64,000 nt of DNA, taken from positions 2,677-66,676 of IMG/VR virus record IMGVR_UViG_3300000101_000008; one strand, 5' to 3'. The translations under genes and the position numbers were made by a program. The notes beneath the pieces were generated by a model that was not told the origin of the DNA, searched no databases, and saw nothing but the letters and a program-made list of their open reading frames with translations. The DNA comes from a virus. This document shows positions 26,712 to 38,900 of the stretch, in pieces (position 1 is the stretch's first letter; every line of letters begins with the position of its first letter).

Positions 26712-27041
26712 ATGGCAACATTATTTAAAAATAAAGTAGTAAAAGAAATAGGTGCGTTACCGGTTGACATATATGAAACTGATGCAAGTACGCGAGCAAC
26801 CGTTATTGGTTTAAGTATTACAAATTTAACAACATCATTTGTTTATGTTGATGTTATTATATTTGATGATACTAGTGTTGCAGGATATTATTTAAAAGAT
26901 ACAGTATTGCCTGCTAATACGGCAATAAGAGTTGTTAACCAAGGTGAGAAACTTATATTAGCGGCTAATAACAAATTACAAGTTCGAGCTAGTGTCGCAG
27001 ACAGTGTTGACGTAGTATTGAGCTTTGTGGAGATTGTGTAA
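26712..27041 (+). CDS. Small beta-sandwich virion protein (type A, copy 2)
   Basis: 109 residues: MATLFKNKVVKEIG, then VIGLSITNLTTSFVYVDVII, LPANTAIRVVNQGEKLILAA, and NNKLQVRASVADSVDVVLSF. Same strand order as the 122- and 108-residue proteins at 14994 and 42342. Six bases after the stop of the second long fibre and overlapping the next ATG by one base (TAATG), so it is tightly coupled. Probably a small structural partner of the adjacent fibres. No further function can be assigned. Confidence 0.65.
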   Translation: MATLFKNKVVKEIGALPVDIYETDASTRATVIGLSITNLTTSFVYVDVIIFDDTSVAGYYLKDTVLPANTAIRVVNQGEKLILAANNKLQVRASVADSVDVVLSFVEIV

Positions 27042-27418
27042 TGACATATTATGTAGGTAATAACCCACAAGACGTTTTAGACGGGTTTATTAAAAGATAT
27101 TTTTATGGTATGCGTAGAAACGAAGATGGCGAATTATTTTTAATTCGTATTGACCAACTTCAGGGACAAGAAAACGTTGCAGTAATTAACGACATTGGTG
27201 TATCAGCAAATAACTTTTTAGACTTTGAAGAAGGCATTGATTATTTAGATGGAGTAGACCAAGATCATAATGTAGTTTATGCAAACTTGCGATATCCACA
27301 GATTAGGTGGGATGGACGTTCGCTAGTCTACTATATTGATCCCACAGACGGACAATTTATAATGAGAATATCAGAAGGATATGACTACCCTGAGAATATT
27401 TCAGGACCAGGGTATTAA
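27041..27418 (+). CDS. Conserved marine T4-like virion protein
   Basis: 125 residues: VLDGFIKRYFYGMRRNEDGE near residue 10, LIRIDQLQGQENVAVIN, and FLDFEEGIDYLDGVDQDHNV, then LRYPQIRWDGRSLVYYID. Proteins with the YFGLRR-(D/E)GELY-like block and DHN(I/V)VYxNL block occur beside fibre genes in marine T4-like phages (recalled). Their role is structural but undefined. ATG overlaps the preceding stop, and the following giant fibre has AAGGAGCAAC ahead of its start 12 bases later. Likely a base or connector for the giant fibres. Confidence 0.65.
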   Translation: MTYYVGNNPQDVLDGFIKRYFYGMRRNEDGELFLIRIDQLQGQENVAVINDIGVSANNFLDFEEGIDYLDGVDQDHNVVYANLRYPQIRWDGRSLVYYIDPTDGQFIMRISEGYDYPENISGPGY

Positions 27419-27429
27419 GGAGCAACTAA

Positions 27430-30400
27430 ATGGCAGAGTTTAAGTTAGATAGGTTTAAGTACGTTTGGAAAGGTGACTGGATCACTGGTACTAACTATCG
27501 AAGAGACGACATTGTAAGAGTCGGCGGTAAAAGTTATGTGTGTATTGTTACACATACTTCAAGCGGAACGTTCCTTACAGACTTAGAAGCAACGTTACCA
27601 GATTCAAGTCCACCGCAACCATATCCACAGTGGACAGTAATGACAAGTGGTAAAACTTTTATTGGCACTTGGTCACAAGGTATTGCATATAACTTAGGTG
27701 ATATAGTACTTTATAACGGCTCCTTATATAAATGTATTGACTCACACAACAGTGGAAACTTTGCTTCAGAATATTCTAACTGGGAAATGTTTGCATACGC
27801 ACAAGAATTTTTAACAGACTGGGCTCCAACAACAACATACGGTAAAGGTGGCATTGTAAAATATAACGGTATAGTTTATATTTGTCATATACCACATACA
27901 TCAAGTTCATTATTAGAAAATAATATTAATGACTGGTTAGAATTTGGCAACGGCATTGAATACAAAAGTTCATGGAGTGCTGGTGTTGAATATAGAAAAA
28001 ATGATTTAATACGCTACGGTGCTAACATATTCCGTTGCACAGATAGTCATACAAGTGCAGGTTTAGTATTTGATCAAACTAAATTCCAAATTGAATTTCC
28101 AGGTACACAAGCAAACTTAACTGTTTGGCAAGATGATACATATTACCAAGAAGGTGATGTTGTACGTTATGGTGGATTTATTTACTTTGCAACAGCAAAT
28201 AGTATTGATGTTGATCCTAGTAGAAGTCAAGACGATAGTACAGTAGCATGGATAGTACTTGCTAAAAACTCAAGTTTTGCAGGTGAATTTGTTTCAGGCA
28301 CAGCATATAAAACAGGTGAACTAGTTTTACGTGGTGGTTATTTGTACAGAGCATTAACTGATGTTAACATTGTTGATGGTGAAGATAGTACTGTAGATTA
28401 TTTAGATAATAGTATTTGGGAAAAAGTTGCTGAAGGTAACAAGTGGTCAGAAGTATGGAAAGAAAATACTAATTACGCAGTTGGTGAAGTTGTTTACTTT
28501 AAAGGTAGTGCATATGTTTGTACATTTGAACATGATGCTACACAAAGAGACAATCCAGAAAACGGTAGCGGATATAGTTATTGGGATCTACTTATTCAAG
28601 CAGGTCGTCCAGCAGGTATGGATACCAAAGGTGACTTACTTACATACAACACACTAGATGACGGCAGTTCACAAGGTGATATTGGATTATCAATTGGCCA
28701 GGATCAACAAGCTCTATCAGTTGCTGACGATTATGAAGCATTTTGGAGAGACTTTGCTAATGATGCAGAAGCAATATATGTTGCACCAAAAGGATTTGAC
28801 TTACCTGGATATGGTAAAAATTGGAAACAACCTTTTGCAACTATTAGACATGCTTGTGAATACATCGAAGACACATTTCCAGCACTAACTCCTACAAAAA
28901 TATTTGTTGCGGCAGGTAGATATGAGGAAGTTGGACCAATAGCAGTTCCAGCAGGTTGTGTTGTTATGGGCGACGAATTACGTGCAACAAACATAATTGC
29001 AACTCCTGCAATTCCAGAGTATGAAGACAATTATCAATATGTAAAAGAAACTGATACTTACATCAGTGGATTTATTTTAGATCTTATACAAAACAAATTG
29101 TTAACACCTACTACTGGAAATGAAGAACCACAAGTATTAATAGGACCAGTATCAGATCAACCTACAGCACAAAGAATTTTAGAATTAATTGCTGAATACG
29201 AACAGTTTATTGAATTCCGTTTACCTACAGAATCAGGAGATGTTGATCCAGCTCAAACAACTGTAGCAAACGATCTAACATCTAACTCAGCATTTAGAGC
29301 GGCATCACAACAGTTGATGGCTAACAGAGAATTTATTGGTAACGAAGTGTATACAAGACTAACACTAAACTTTCCAAGTATTACATTTACTAAAAAATAT
29401 ATTTTAGCAGATGTAAGAGCAATGCTTAGAGGTATTGCACAAGACTTATTATACGAAGGCAATCATAGAACATTATATGCGGCAAGACGTTATACAAACA
29501 GTGCATTAGGTGGACAGTTTGATGACTTGTTCTATATGAGAGATACTACAGGATTAAGAAACTGCTCAACTGAAGGACTTACTGGAACACTAAATCCTCC
29601 AGGCGTGTTTGACTTATATCAACGTCCAACAGGTGGCGCACTTGTATCATTAGATCCAGGTTGGGGACCAGCAGACGAACGTACATGGATTAAAAATAGA
29701 TCACCTTACATACAAGGTGTAACAAACTTTGGCTTTGCTTGTGCGGGTATGAAAGTTGACGGTAACCTACACAATGGCGGTAATAAGTCAATGGTTGCAA
29801 ACGACTTTACACAAGTATTAAGTGACGGAGTTGGTGCATGGATTACTAATAATGCTAGAGCAGAACTTGTGTCAGTGTTTACATATTATTGTTCAGTTGG
29901 TTACTTGTCAGAAAATGGCGGCATTATACGTGCAACAAATGGTAACAACTCATACGGTAGATTTGGTAGTATTGCATCAGGTGGCGACACAACAGAAGTT
30001 CCACAATCAACTACACTGATGAATAGAAATAACGAAGCACAAGTTAGTAAAGTATTTTCAGGCTTATCAGATGATAGAATCTTAGCATACGAATTTAGTC
30101 ATACTGGTGAAAAATATTTCAGTGCAACTTCAACAGTAACAGGTGCTGGTTCAAGTGTTGTAACAGAATTTAGAGATTTTAGAGCAGGCGCTTTATATCA
30201 AGCAAGGCTAGTTAACACTCAAGGATCAGGTAGCGAAGGCGGTAGTAACTATCTAGTAAGACAGGGTTATGCACAGGAAACAGTAAATGCCGCAAGTACA
30301 TTAAAATTATCAACTACAGATGCAACACAATTTTATTCAGAAATTGAAGGCATGAGAGTTGTAATTTTATCAGGATTAGGTGCAGGACAGTATGCATATA

Positions 30401-32925
30401 TTACTGCATATAATAGTGCAACTAGAGAAGCTACATTATCAAAAGATTCAGATGGCACATTAGGATGGGATCATATTATTCCAGGAACTCCCTTAGTATC
30501 AGCACTTGATGCAACAACATATTATAGAATAGAACCAAGAGTAATTGCAAGTTCTCCAGGTTGGACATCAGCAAATAAAACTATTGAACGGTTAGATTAT
30601 GTTAGTGCAGACTTTGGCGGAACAAGTCAGTTATATCCAAGTTTAGATGGTCAAGTAGGAACAGGTGAAACTTTTGGATTAGATCCAATTGGAAGTACTT
30701 GGCGTGTACAACGTTCTGGTAACACTTATACACTAACACTAGTAACTGGCGGTGCTGGCTATGCAGTTAACGATACAATTACACTAAGTGGTACAGATTT
30801 AGGAGGTGCAAGTCCTGCTAATGATATTACAATTAGAGTAGCATCAGTTACAGATGACAGTTCAAATAGTGTTGCAACATTTACATATTCAGGTGAACCA
30901 GTAGGCGGATTATTTGTTGCTATTGATGATAAATCACAAGCGGCATACAGTGCAGATGGCGACACTTGGGTACAAGTTAATTTAAGTTTTGATGCTGGAA
31001 CTGATGAATACATAAAAATATTAGCAGAAGAAAATAAATTCTTAGCATTTGCTACAGGAATGAATACTTACAGTTATTCAGAAACAGCAACAAGTTGGAC
31101 TACTAGAGCATTACCAATAACTAGAAATTGGAATGATGCGGCCTTTGGTGGCGGTACGTTTGTATTAGTTGCTTCAGGAACAGCAGATGCGCTTTATAGT
31201 ACAGACGGACTAACATTTTCACAATCAGTATTACCACAAACAGATGACTGGGCGGCAGTACAATACGGTCAAGGAACATTTGTTGCAGTAACAAGCGGAG
31301 CAACACAAGACGTTGCTACATCACCAGATGGTATTACATGGACATTGAGAAATGCAGTATTACCAGCAGGAAGTAAAACTTGGACTAATGTATTATTTGG
31401 TAAAAATAAATTTGTTGCTATAGCATCAGATGGAACAACAGCATTTTCATTAGACAAAGGTGTAACTTGGACAGCAGGTGGAAGTTGTAACCAAAGTGGA
31501 GCATTTGTTGTTAAGAACGGCATATATGCAGAAGGTGTGTTTATGGCAGTTGGTTGGGCAACTACAGTTGGCGATGGCTTTACACTAGAAGGTTATGAAA
31601 ATGCATTGGTATCAGAAGACGGTATTACATGGACACCACAGTCATTAAATTTAAGTTATAAGTGGGCGGCGATTGCTGAATCACCAATTAACGGAATTCC
31701 AAAGTTCATGGTAATTGCACAAGATGCAGACGGTGGCTTACAACATGTAACAACAGGATGTAAAGCTCTTGTTAGAGCAGATGTTAACCAAGGTAAATTC
31801 CAAGACTTATTAATATGGGATCCAGGCAGTGGTTATAGTGATGCAAGTCCTTTAACATTAACTGTTACAGATACTCAATTTGTATCAGAAGTTGAATTTG
31901 AAAATAGAATTGGCACAGGAGTGTTATCACAACCAGACTTTGTTAATAGAGGCGGTGGTTATCGTATAACAAGTACAAACGTAACTATTGCAGGTGACGG
32001 TTATGCAGATATTGTGCCTGAAGCGGCATTTATGACACTAGCAGGAGTTACATCAATTCCTGGACCAGGAGTACAAATTAAGTTTGAAGGCTTATTAGAA
32101 GAATCTACAGATGATCCAGATGATTTAAAATTATTCTCAGGTATTGAAATTACAGACTTAGGCGATGACGGTAGTGGCGCAGGAACAAGACTAGTTTTAT
32201 TTAAAGTTTCTCCGAGACTAAGAAACGAATATAATTTAGCACACGGTACAGTTGTAACACTACGTGAACGTTATAGTCAATGTAGAATTAGTGGACACGA
32301 CTTCCTAGACATTGGTACAGGTAATTTTGTAGCTACAAACTATCCTGACATATATGCAGGCGGAGCGTACTACACAGCGGCACCAGAAAACGAAGTGTTA
32401 GAGCAAACAGGCGGAAGAGTATTTTATGTAAGTACTGACCAAGATGGTAACTTTAGAACAGGTGAATTATTCAGCGTACAACAGGCAACAGGTATTGTTA
32501 CTATTAGTGCTGAATTCTTTGACTTAGATGGTCTGTCAGAACTAGCACTAGGTGGTGTTAGATTAGGTGGTTCAGGTACAGTTGTTAACGAATTTAGTAC
32601 AGATCCAACTTTTGCGGCAGATTCCAATCAGGTTATTCCAACACAGAGAGCTATTGCTTCATTCTTAGCAGATAGACTAAGTGTTGGTGGTGAGAACTTA
32701 GAAACAAACGCAGTACAGGCAGGACAAGTAAGAGTTGGTACAGTTAATAACGTTATAGAACACGCATCAGACGGCACTATTGACATACCGATTGATGTTT
32801 CAATTGATGGAACATATACATCAACAGATGAGTTTGGTGTAGAAACAACACAACAGGTTGCAATAAGTGGTACAATATACACTATGCAACAATTAATGAA
32901 AGGCCATGACGACTCTGTTCAATAA
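27430..32925 (+). CDS. Giant multidomain tail fibre, 1831 aa (CBM5/12-like array, beta-helix, Asp-box propeller)
   Basis: Seven tandem modules of about 45-55 residues fill residues 8-390. Each has the pattern W--(G)--Y---D-V-Y-G--Y-C---H-----W, for example FIGTWSQGIAYNLGDIVLYN; this is the aromatic pattern of family 5/12 chitin-binding modules. Next comes a pectin-lyase-like module (IYVAPKGFDLPGYGKNWKQP, AAGRYEEVGPIAVPAG). One VRAMLRGIAQDLLYEGN helix unit and the block SPYIQGVTNFGFACAG/ITNNARAELVSVFTYY follow. Then come about five Asp-box motifs (YSADGDTW, YSTDGLTF, SPDGITW, SEDGITW) at about 1170-1400, suggesting a beta-propeller. Near the end is DQDGNFRTGELFSVQQATG and IPTQRAIASF. Carbohydrate binding and adsorption are inferred; no hydrolase residues are visible. 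Confidence 0.75.
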   Translation: MAEFKLDRFKYVWKGDWITGTNYRRDDIVRVGGKSYVCIVTHTSSGTFLTDLEATLPDSSPPQPYPQWTVMTSGKTFIGTWSQGIAYNLGDIVLYNGSLYKCIDSHNSGNFASEYSNWEMFAYAQEFLTDWAPTTTYGKGGIVKYNGIVYICHIPHTSSSLLENNINDWLEFGNGIEYKSSWSAGVEYRKNDLIRYGANIFRCTDSHTSAGLVFDQTKFQIEFPGTQANLTVWQDDTYYQEGDVVRYGGFIYFATANSIDVDPSRSQDDSTVAWIVLAKNSSFAGEFVSGTAYKTGELVLRGGYLYRALTDVNIVDGEDSTVDYLDNSIWEKVAEGNKWSEVWKENTNYAVGEVVYFKGSAYVCTFEHDATQRDNPENGSGYSYWDLLIQAGRPAGMDTKGDLLTYNTLDDGSSQGDIGLSIGQDQQALSVADDYEAFWRDFANDAEAIYVAPKGFDLPGYGKNWKQPFATIRHACEYIEDTFPALTPTKIFVAAGRYEEVGPIAVPAGCVVMGDELRATNIIATPAIPEYEDNYQYVKETDTYISGFILDLIQNKLLTPTTGNEEPQVLIGPVSDQPTAQRILELIAEYEQFIEFRLPTESGDVDPAQTTVANDLTSNSAFRAASQQLMANREFIGNEVYTRLTLNFPSITFTKKYILADVRAMLRGIAQDLLYEGNHRTLYAARRYTNSALGGQFDDLFYMRDTTGLRNCSTEGLTGTLNPPGVFDLYQRPTGGALVSLDPGWGPADERTWIKNRSPYIQGVTNFGFACAGMKVDGNLHNGGNKSMVANDFTQVLSDGVGAWITNNARAELVSVFTYYCSVGYLSENGGIIRATNGNNSYGRFGSIASGGDTTEVPQSTTLMNRNNEAQVSKVFSGLSDDRILAYEFSHTGEKYFSATSTVTGAGSSVVTEFRDFRAGALYQARLVNTQGSGSEGGSNYLVRQGYAQETVNAASTLKLSTTDATQFYSEIEGMRVVILSGLGAGQYAYITAYNSATREATLSKDSDGTLGWDHIIPGTPLVSALDATTYYRIEPRVIASSPGWTSANKTIERLDYVSADFGGTSQLYPSLDGQVGTGETFGLDPIGSTWRVQRSGNTYTLTLVTGGAGYAVNDTITLSGTDLGGASPANDITIRVASVTDDSSNSVATFTYSGEPVGGLFVAIDDKSQAAYSADGDTWVQVNLSFDAGTDEYIKILAEENKFLAFATGMNTYSYSETATSWTTRALPITRNWNDAAFGGGTFVLVASGTADALYSTDGLTFSQSVLPQTDDWAAVQYGQGTFVAVTSGATQDVATSPDGITWTLRNAVLPAGSKTWTNVLFGKNKFVAIASDGTTAFSLDKGVTWTAGGSCNQSGAFVVKNGIYAEGVFMAVGWATTVGDGFTLEGYENALVSEDGITWTPQSLNLSYKWAAIAESPINGIPKFMVIAQDADGGLQHVTTGCKALVRADVNQGKFQDLLIWDPGSGYSDASPLTLTVTDTQFVSEVEFENRIGTGVLSQPDFVNRGGGYRITSTNVTIAGDGYADIVPEAAFMTLAGVTSIPGPGVQIKFEGLLEESTDDPDDLKLFSGIEITDLGDDGSGAGTRLVLFKVSPRLRNEYNLAHGTVVTLRERYSQCRISGHDFLDIGTGNFVATNYPDIYAGGAYYTAAPENEVLEQTGGRVFYVSTDQDGNFRTGELFSVQQATGIVTISAEFFDLDGLSELALGGVRLGGSGTVVNEFSTDPTFAADSNQVIPTQRAIASFLADRLSVGGENLETNAVQAGQVRVGTVNNVIEHASDGTIDIPIDVSIDGTYTSTDEFGVETTQQVAISGTIYTMQQLMKGHDDSVQ

Positions 32926-32946
32926 AATGCGCAGATATCATAGATG

Positions 32947-32954
32947 GATAAATA
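32947..32954 (+). promoter_or_regulatory. Late-promoter variant before the 3098-aa fibre
   Basis: GATAAATAC 24 bases before the ATG at 32978; GGAG at 32965-32968 is the ribosome site. Confidence 0.55.
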
Positions 32955-32977
32955 CAGTAACTTGGAGTTAAGAACAA

Positions 32978-35900
32978 ATGGCAGAGTTTAAATTAGGTAG
33001 AATTAGATTCGTTTGGAAAGGTATATGGAGTACCGGGAGAACGTATTATCAAGACGATGTCGTCACAGTGGGCGGCAGAATGTACATATGTACGATTGGA
33101 CATGAAAGTGATGCAGACTTTTATAACGATTTCGACATAGTACCCCCAAAATGGAATCTTGTTTCAGATGGACAAGCATGGAAGGGTAATTGGTCCCCAA
33201 ATACAGCATACATTTACAATGATATTGTAAAATATGGCTCAGGACTTTATATTGCAAACACCAATCATACTTCTGCAAACACATCGGGCACAGGCTCTTT
33301 TGCAGTAACAATAGAAACTAATGCTTCTGCTCCAGGCAACAATGTTTTTGTTATTGATGGCGTACAATATCCAAACTTACAACTTACTGCTGGTTACACT
33401 TATACATTTACATCAGATGATGCAACAAATGATACTCATCCGTTATTATTCAGTGAAACAAAACACGGTACACACAATGGCGGAACTACATACGAAACAG
33501 GCGTTACTTACTACCTAGATGGCGCTGTAGTTGCTGATAAAGCAACGTATGTTGGAGGCTTTGATGCGGCAACAACACGTAAAATAGTTATAGCAGTTAC
33601 AGGTGCAACTCCAGATCCTTTATACTACTATTGTCATAACCATAATAATATGGCAGTTGATGCAGAAGTTGATATTCAACTTGTTGGATTAGAAAATGAC
33701 CTATCAAAATGGGATACCTTTACAAACGGTATTACTTGGAAGGGCAACTGGCAAACAGGCTTTGGTTATAAAGTAAATGACATTGTTAAATATGGCGGTA
33801 GTTCATATGTTTGTAATACAGCACATACTTCAGGATCAGAAGCAAACGGCTTAGAAGTAGACCAAGCAAAATGGGATTACCTTAACCAAGGTATTGAATA
33901 TAAATCACAGTGGATTACTGGAACACGTTATAAAGTAAATGACGTAGTACGTTACGGTGCTAGTTTGTGGATTGCAACAGCACAGCACACTGGCTCAGCG
34001 GCATTTGGTACTGACAGTGCTAACTGGGAAAAGTTTGTAGAAGGCTTCCAATACGAAGGCGAATGGGATGCCTATAAAGATTATCAACCAGGTGATATTG
34101 TACAATATGGTGGTTACCAATATATTGCAAAAACAGATCACACTGGAGAGTTTCCTTCAACAAGTACAGTAAACTGGGACTTGTTCAGTGAAGGATTTAA
34201 ATTTCAAGACGAATGGGGTGCTGATAGTACAGCACAAGAATATAGAGTAGGTGACGTTGTACGTTACGGTGGTTTTACATATCTATGTATTTTAGACCAC
34301 ACTAACCAAGAACCACCAAATGCTACTTACTGGAAAAAGTTTACTTCAGGATTAAACTGGAGAGCAGTATGGGCAGATGATGTAGAATACAAAGTTGGCG
34401 ATGTTGCACGTTACGGTGATAACTCATACATATGTATTAACGGACATTTATCAGATGGTGATGGCGCAGGTAGCGCAGGCTTTGCTGTTAACTCAAGACC
34501 AGACCAAGACACTGGTGGCGTATACTGGCAAGTTATTGCTGTTGGTACAGAACAATCTGTGCTTACTACAAAAGGTGACTTAGTTTACTATAGTGGATCT
34601 GCTCCAACAAGATTACCAATTGGTGAAGATGGTCAAATTTTAACTGTTAACTCTGAAGGACTTCCTAACTGGGAATTCATAGGCGAAACAGATGATGTTT
34701 ATTATGTTGCTGGACACGGTAAAGATAGCCCGGCACCAATATATGGTAAAACAATTGATAGACCTTTTAAAACTATTAGATATGCGGCACATCAAATTGA
34801 ACGTGGTGCAAAGAATCCTAATGCGGCAAAACTACTTGAACTAAACAGAAGATTTATTCAAAGAGAAATTGTTGAATTTACAGACAATCAAATTACAAAT
34901 AACGTTGCTCCATTTACAAGCAGTTTTGCATACGTTGCAGAAAAATGTGAAAGAGATATGGGTCTTATTGTAGACGCAGTTATTTGGGATATTAAACATG
35001 GCGGCAACGGACTTACATGGGACGCAATGTACGAGTATGTTAAAAATGCAACTAATTTTTACACACTAGGACAAGAAGCAGAAACAGTAGCAAGTATTAA
35101 CTACGGTGTAACTGTAATGACTGCTGTTTTAAATCAAACAGCGCCAGCAGTAAATTATCAAACATTAAATGGTGATAACTCAACAGCGATTGTAGTACAA
35201 CATACAGATGCAAGTTTAACTGCTGAAACTGTAATTGAACATATTACAAAAAATGTTAAAATGATAACAGATGCAATTACAGCATCTAACCCAAATCAAG
35301 TGTTGCCTAAGAAAATTGTTCCAACAACATTAATTAAAGTTTCTACAGGATACTACTACGAAGTACTTCCAATTATTGTACCAGCTGAATGTTGTATTAT
35401 GGGAGACGAATTACGTGCAACAAACGTACAGCCTCGTAAAGCAACAAATGCTACACTAACACCAAAACAAGATATACCATTTAGTTTTGAAGGACTTTCT
35501 CGTGTAGAAGAAGTTGTTGCAGATATTGTTGAAGGTGTTGCAGTTTCCAAAACAACAGCAAACGCATTGACACAAGACCAAACATGGCCTTATGCAGAAA
35601 CTGATGTAGTTGGTCCACAAATACAAAAATTAGCACGTACTATACGTAGACAAATTGATAGTTCAACAGGTACTAAAGTTGAAGCAATTTATACACCTAC
35701 ATACGAATTAACTGATCCGGACTTTGGACGTTCAAGAGATTTATTCTTACAAAACAAAGCATTTATACAAGCAGAAATAATTGCTTACATTGAAGAAAAT
35801 TATCCAGGTTTAAGTTACAGTAAAACAAAATGTAAAAATGATGTTGGCTTAATTATGGACAACGTTGCGTATGACTTAACATACGGCGGTAACTGGATGA

Positions 35901-38900
35901 GTGTTGAAGCAGGTAAAGCATACTTCAACGGTAATACAAATACATTACAAATTAACAGTAGTGAAAAAACAGCAACGTTAGCGGCATATGCACAACTTAA
36001 ATCATTAATGCAAACAGTTGGACGTAACATTGTAGTTAACCCAACTAGCCAAACACCAGATGATGCGGCAGACGTATCAACTGTTGCAGTTCCTCAAATT
36101 GCAGGTACAGGCGGCAGTGTTACAGTTTCAACAGAAATAGGTAACTTACTAGACGATGTAATTTATACAATCGATAACGGATATGATAATGCTCCGGCAA
36201 TTACATACCCAACAATAGAAGCAACAGCAGATGCGAAGTTAGTACAAACTCAAACTACTACTGACTTAGCAGGAATACAAACTGGAACTATTGACTTTAT
36301 TAGTAAAAACTTTGGTTCGTTCAAATACAACAGTGCAACTTGCCGTAGAGACTTAACAAATATTATTACAGATGTTGCATATGATGTAGCATTGGGTACA
36401 AACTATAACGGTGTGTTTAGTGGTATTGCTTATCAGCGTCCAACTAATTCATATAACTTAACATCACAGCGTATTGAAACAATTGGTGCATTACGTTTTG
36501 CTAGAGATGAATTAAAAGCAGACATTACTGATGCAACAGCAGAAGCAAGAATGGTTGCGGCATTTAATGAAATAGTTGATATTATTGATAATGGATTAGC
36601 GGCGGCAGATGCAAATGTGTATCCAACACCAAGCTCATTACCAACAACAAATGCTGACGATGCGTTTGCTGACTTAAACGCAAACATTGCATTTATAAAA
36701 GAAGAAATTAATGCTTGGATTGATGATCAAGTTTTATTAAACACAACCACAACACCAGATCCAAACAGTATTTGGTTTAACTTTACTTACGATGCAACTA
36801 AGTGTGCAAGAGACGTAGGCTACATTATTGAAGCAATGAAGTATGATATACTTTACGGCGGCACAATGGCAGCATCAAGAATTGCTGAATCCTACTTTGG
36901 AATTAACGGCGATTCTTATCCAGCAAACCAAACAGCACAAACTGCGGCAGCCTATGATAGACTTGCTACAGTATTAGATCAAGTTGCAAGAGAAGCATCA
37001 GTAACTAAATCTTCAGGTAACGCTTTAAACCAAACACAATTAGGTTCAGCGGCAACATCAACTGAAGGTAACGCATTACTTGCAAACATGCAAATTATTG
37101 AAGATGTATTAACAGCAGGAAATACTAACAGCATGCCAGCAGTAGTATATCCAAACTTAGCATCATTAGGAGTGTCAGCTACATTACAAACTGAAAAGGG
37201 CGCAATGGACACTGCTAGAGCACAGACAATATTAGATGTTATCCAATACATTTCAGATACTTATAATGACTTTAATTACAATCATGCTAAGTGTTCAAGA
37301 GATGTTGGATTAATTATAACTGCTTTTGTATACGACTATGCATTAGGTACAAACTATGCAGGTATGTTTGCGGCGCAATCATACTTAAGAGCACCAAGTA
37401 AAAATGTTGTTAACGATCAAAAAACTGCAAGTATTGCGGCATTTGAATTTGCAAGAACTAAAGTATTAGACTCAGTAGTTACAGCAGGTGGCTTTGCTCC
37501 AGCAGTACAAGCAGTAAACGATACTTGGGAATGGATCGATGATACAATCTTTAATGCTACAGCAGAAGGTGGTAAGACAAACAACGATCAAGAAGTATGG
37601 AACGCAGTAAGACACTTAGAACTTAATAAAGAATTTATTGTAGAAGAAGTTGTTGCACACGTTGATGACTGGTTTAAAATAGCAGTTACTAGTACTGATC
37701 AAGCATCAGGCGTATTAACAGTAGCAGATACAAGTTGGTTAAAAGCAAATCAAAAAGTACTTGCACAAAACATGGACGACTCTGCAGACGCAGTAACAGA
37801 TGCAAACCTTGCAGTAAGCACAACTTACTATGTTAAAGATATTCTAAGCGATACAACACTTACATTATCTGCAACACCAGGTGGCTCAGCTGTTTCATTA
37901 TACGACACTGATTCAATTGTAGTACAATTAGATGAAGGCAAGTTCCGAAACGATATGTCTGATATAGTTGAAGGTATTGCATTTGATGCAGTCCTTAATA
38001 CTAACTACAACCAAGTAGCATTAGGCTTAGATTTTGTAACAGGCGACAATGCATCAATAACTGCATTAGGCAAAACACAAATTGCGGCAGGTATATCATA
38101 TGCTAAAGGATTAGTTGCAGGAATAAAAGAGTTTAGAACAAATGCAACTTACTTGTCAAGATCAAATGCAGGATTTGACGAAGTTACTGATATTGTAAAC
38201 AACGGTGCAGGCAATGCAAACGCATTAACTTACACAGGCACAAACAATGCAGTTGAACAAGTAGAAAACAATGAAGCATTTATAGCAACAGAAGTATTAG
38301 AATGGATTAACCAAAACTATAATTCAATTTACACAGCAATGGACACTGCACAGTTTACAACTGAAATAGGGTACATAGTTGATGCTTTAAGATATGACTT
38401 ATTAAATGGCGGTAACAGTGCAACACATAGACTTGCTACAAGATACTTTACAGGCACAGTATTTAAAGCCAACCTTGGTAATAATGCTACAGCGGCTGGA
38501 CTTGCATTTAACTACTTACAATCGTTTATTGATAACGTAGTATTAGATAATACAGCAGGTTGGTCAAAACTAAGCGGTGGAACACAAGATGTAACTGCTT
38601 CAGCTGGTACAGCAGATCAAGCAACAACAGCACAGGCTTTGGTAGGAATAATAGAATCAGTTGCAGGCGGTAACGCGGCAGGTGTTAAAAATTATCCAAC
38701 AATGTCACTAGCAAATGCTACATCAGTAAGTAAAGTTATAGCACATGCTTCTAAAATTGGAGTTAAAGCAGTACGTAGTGTAAGTAATACTTACAGAGCA
38801 ATGTTTGAATTAAAAGCAGATTATGCTTACAATAAAACATTATGTAAACGTGATGTGCGTGAATACATTGAAGCAATGAAATGGGATATGACTAACACTC

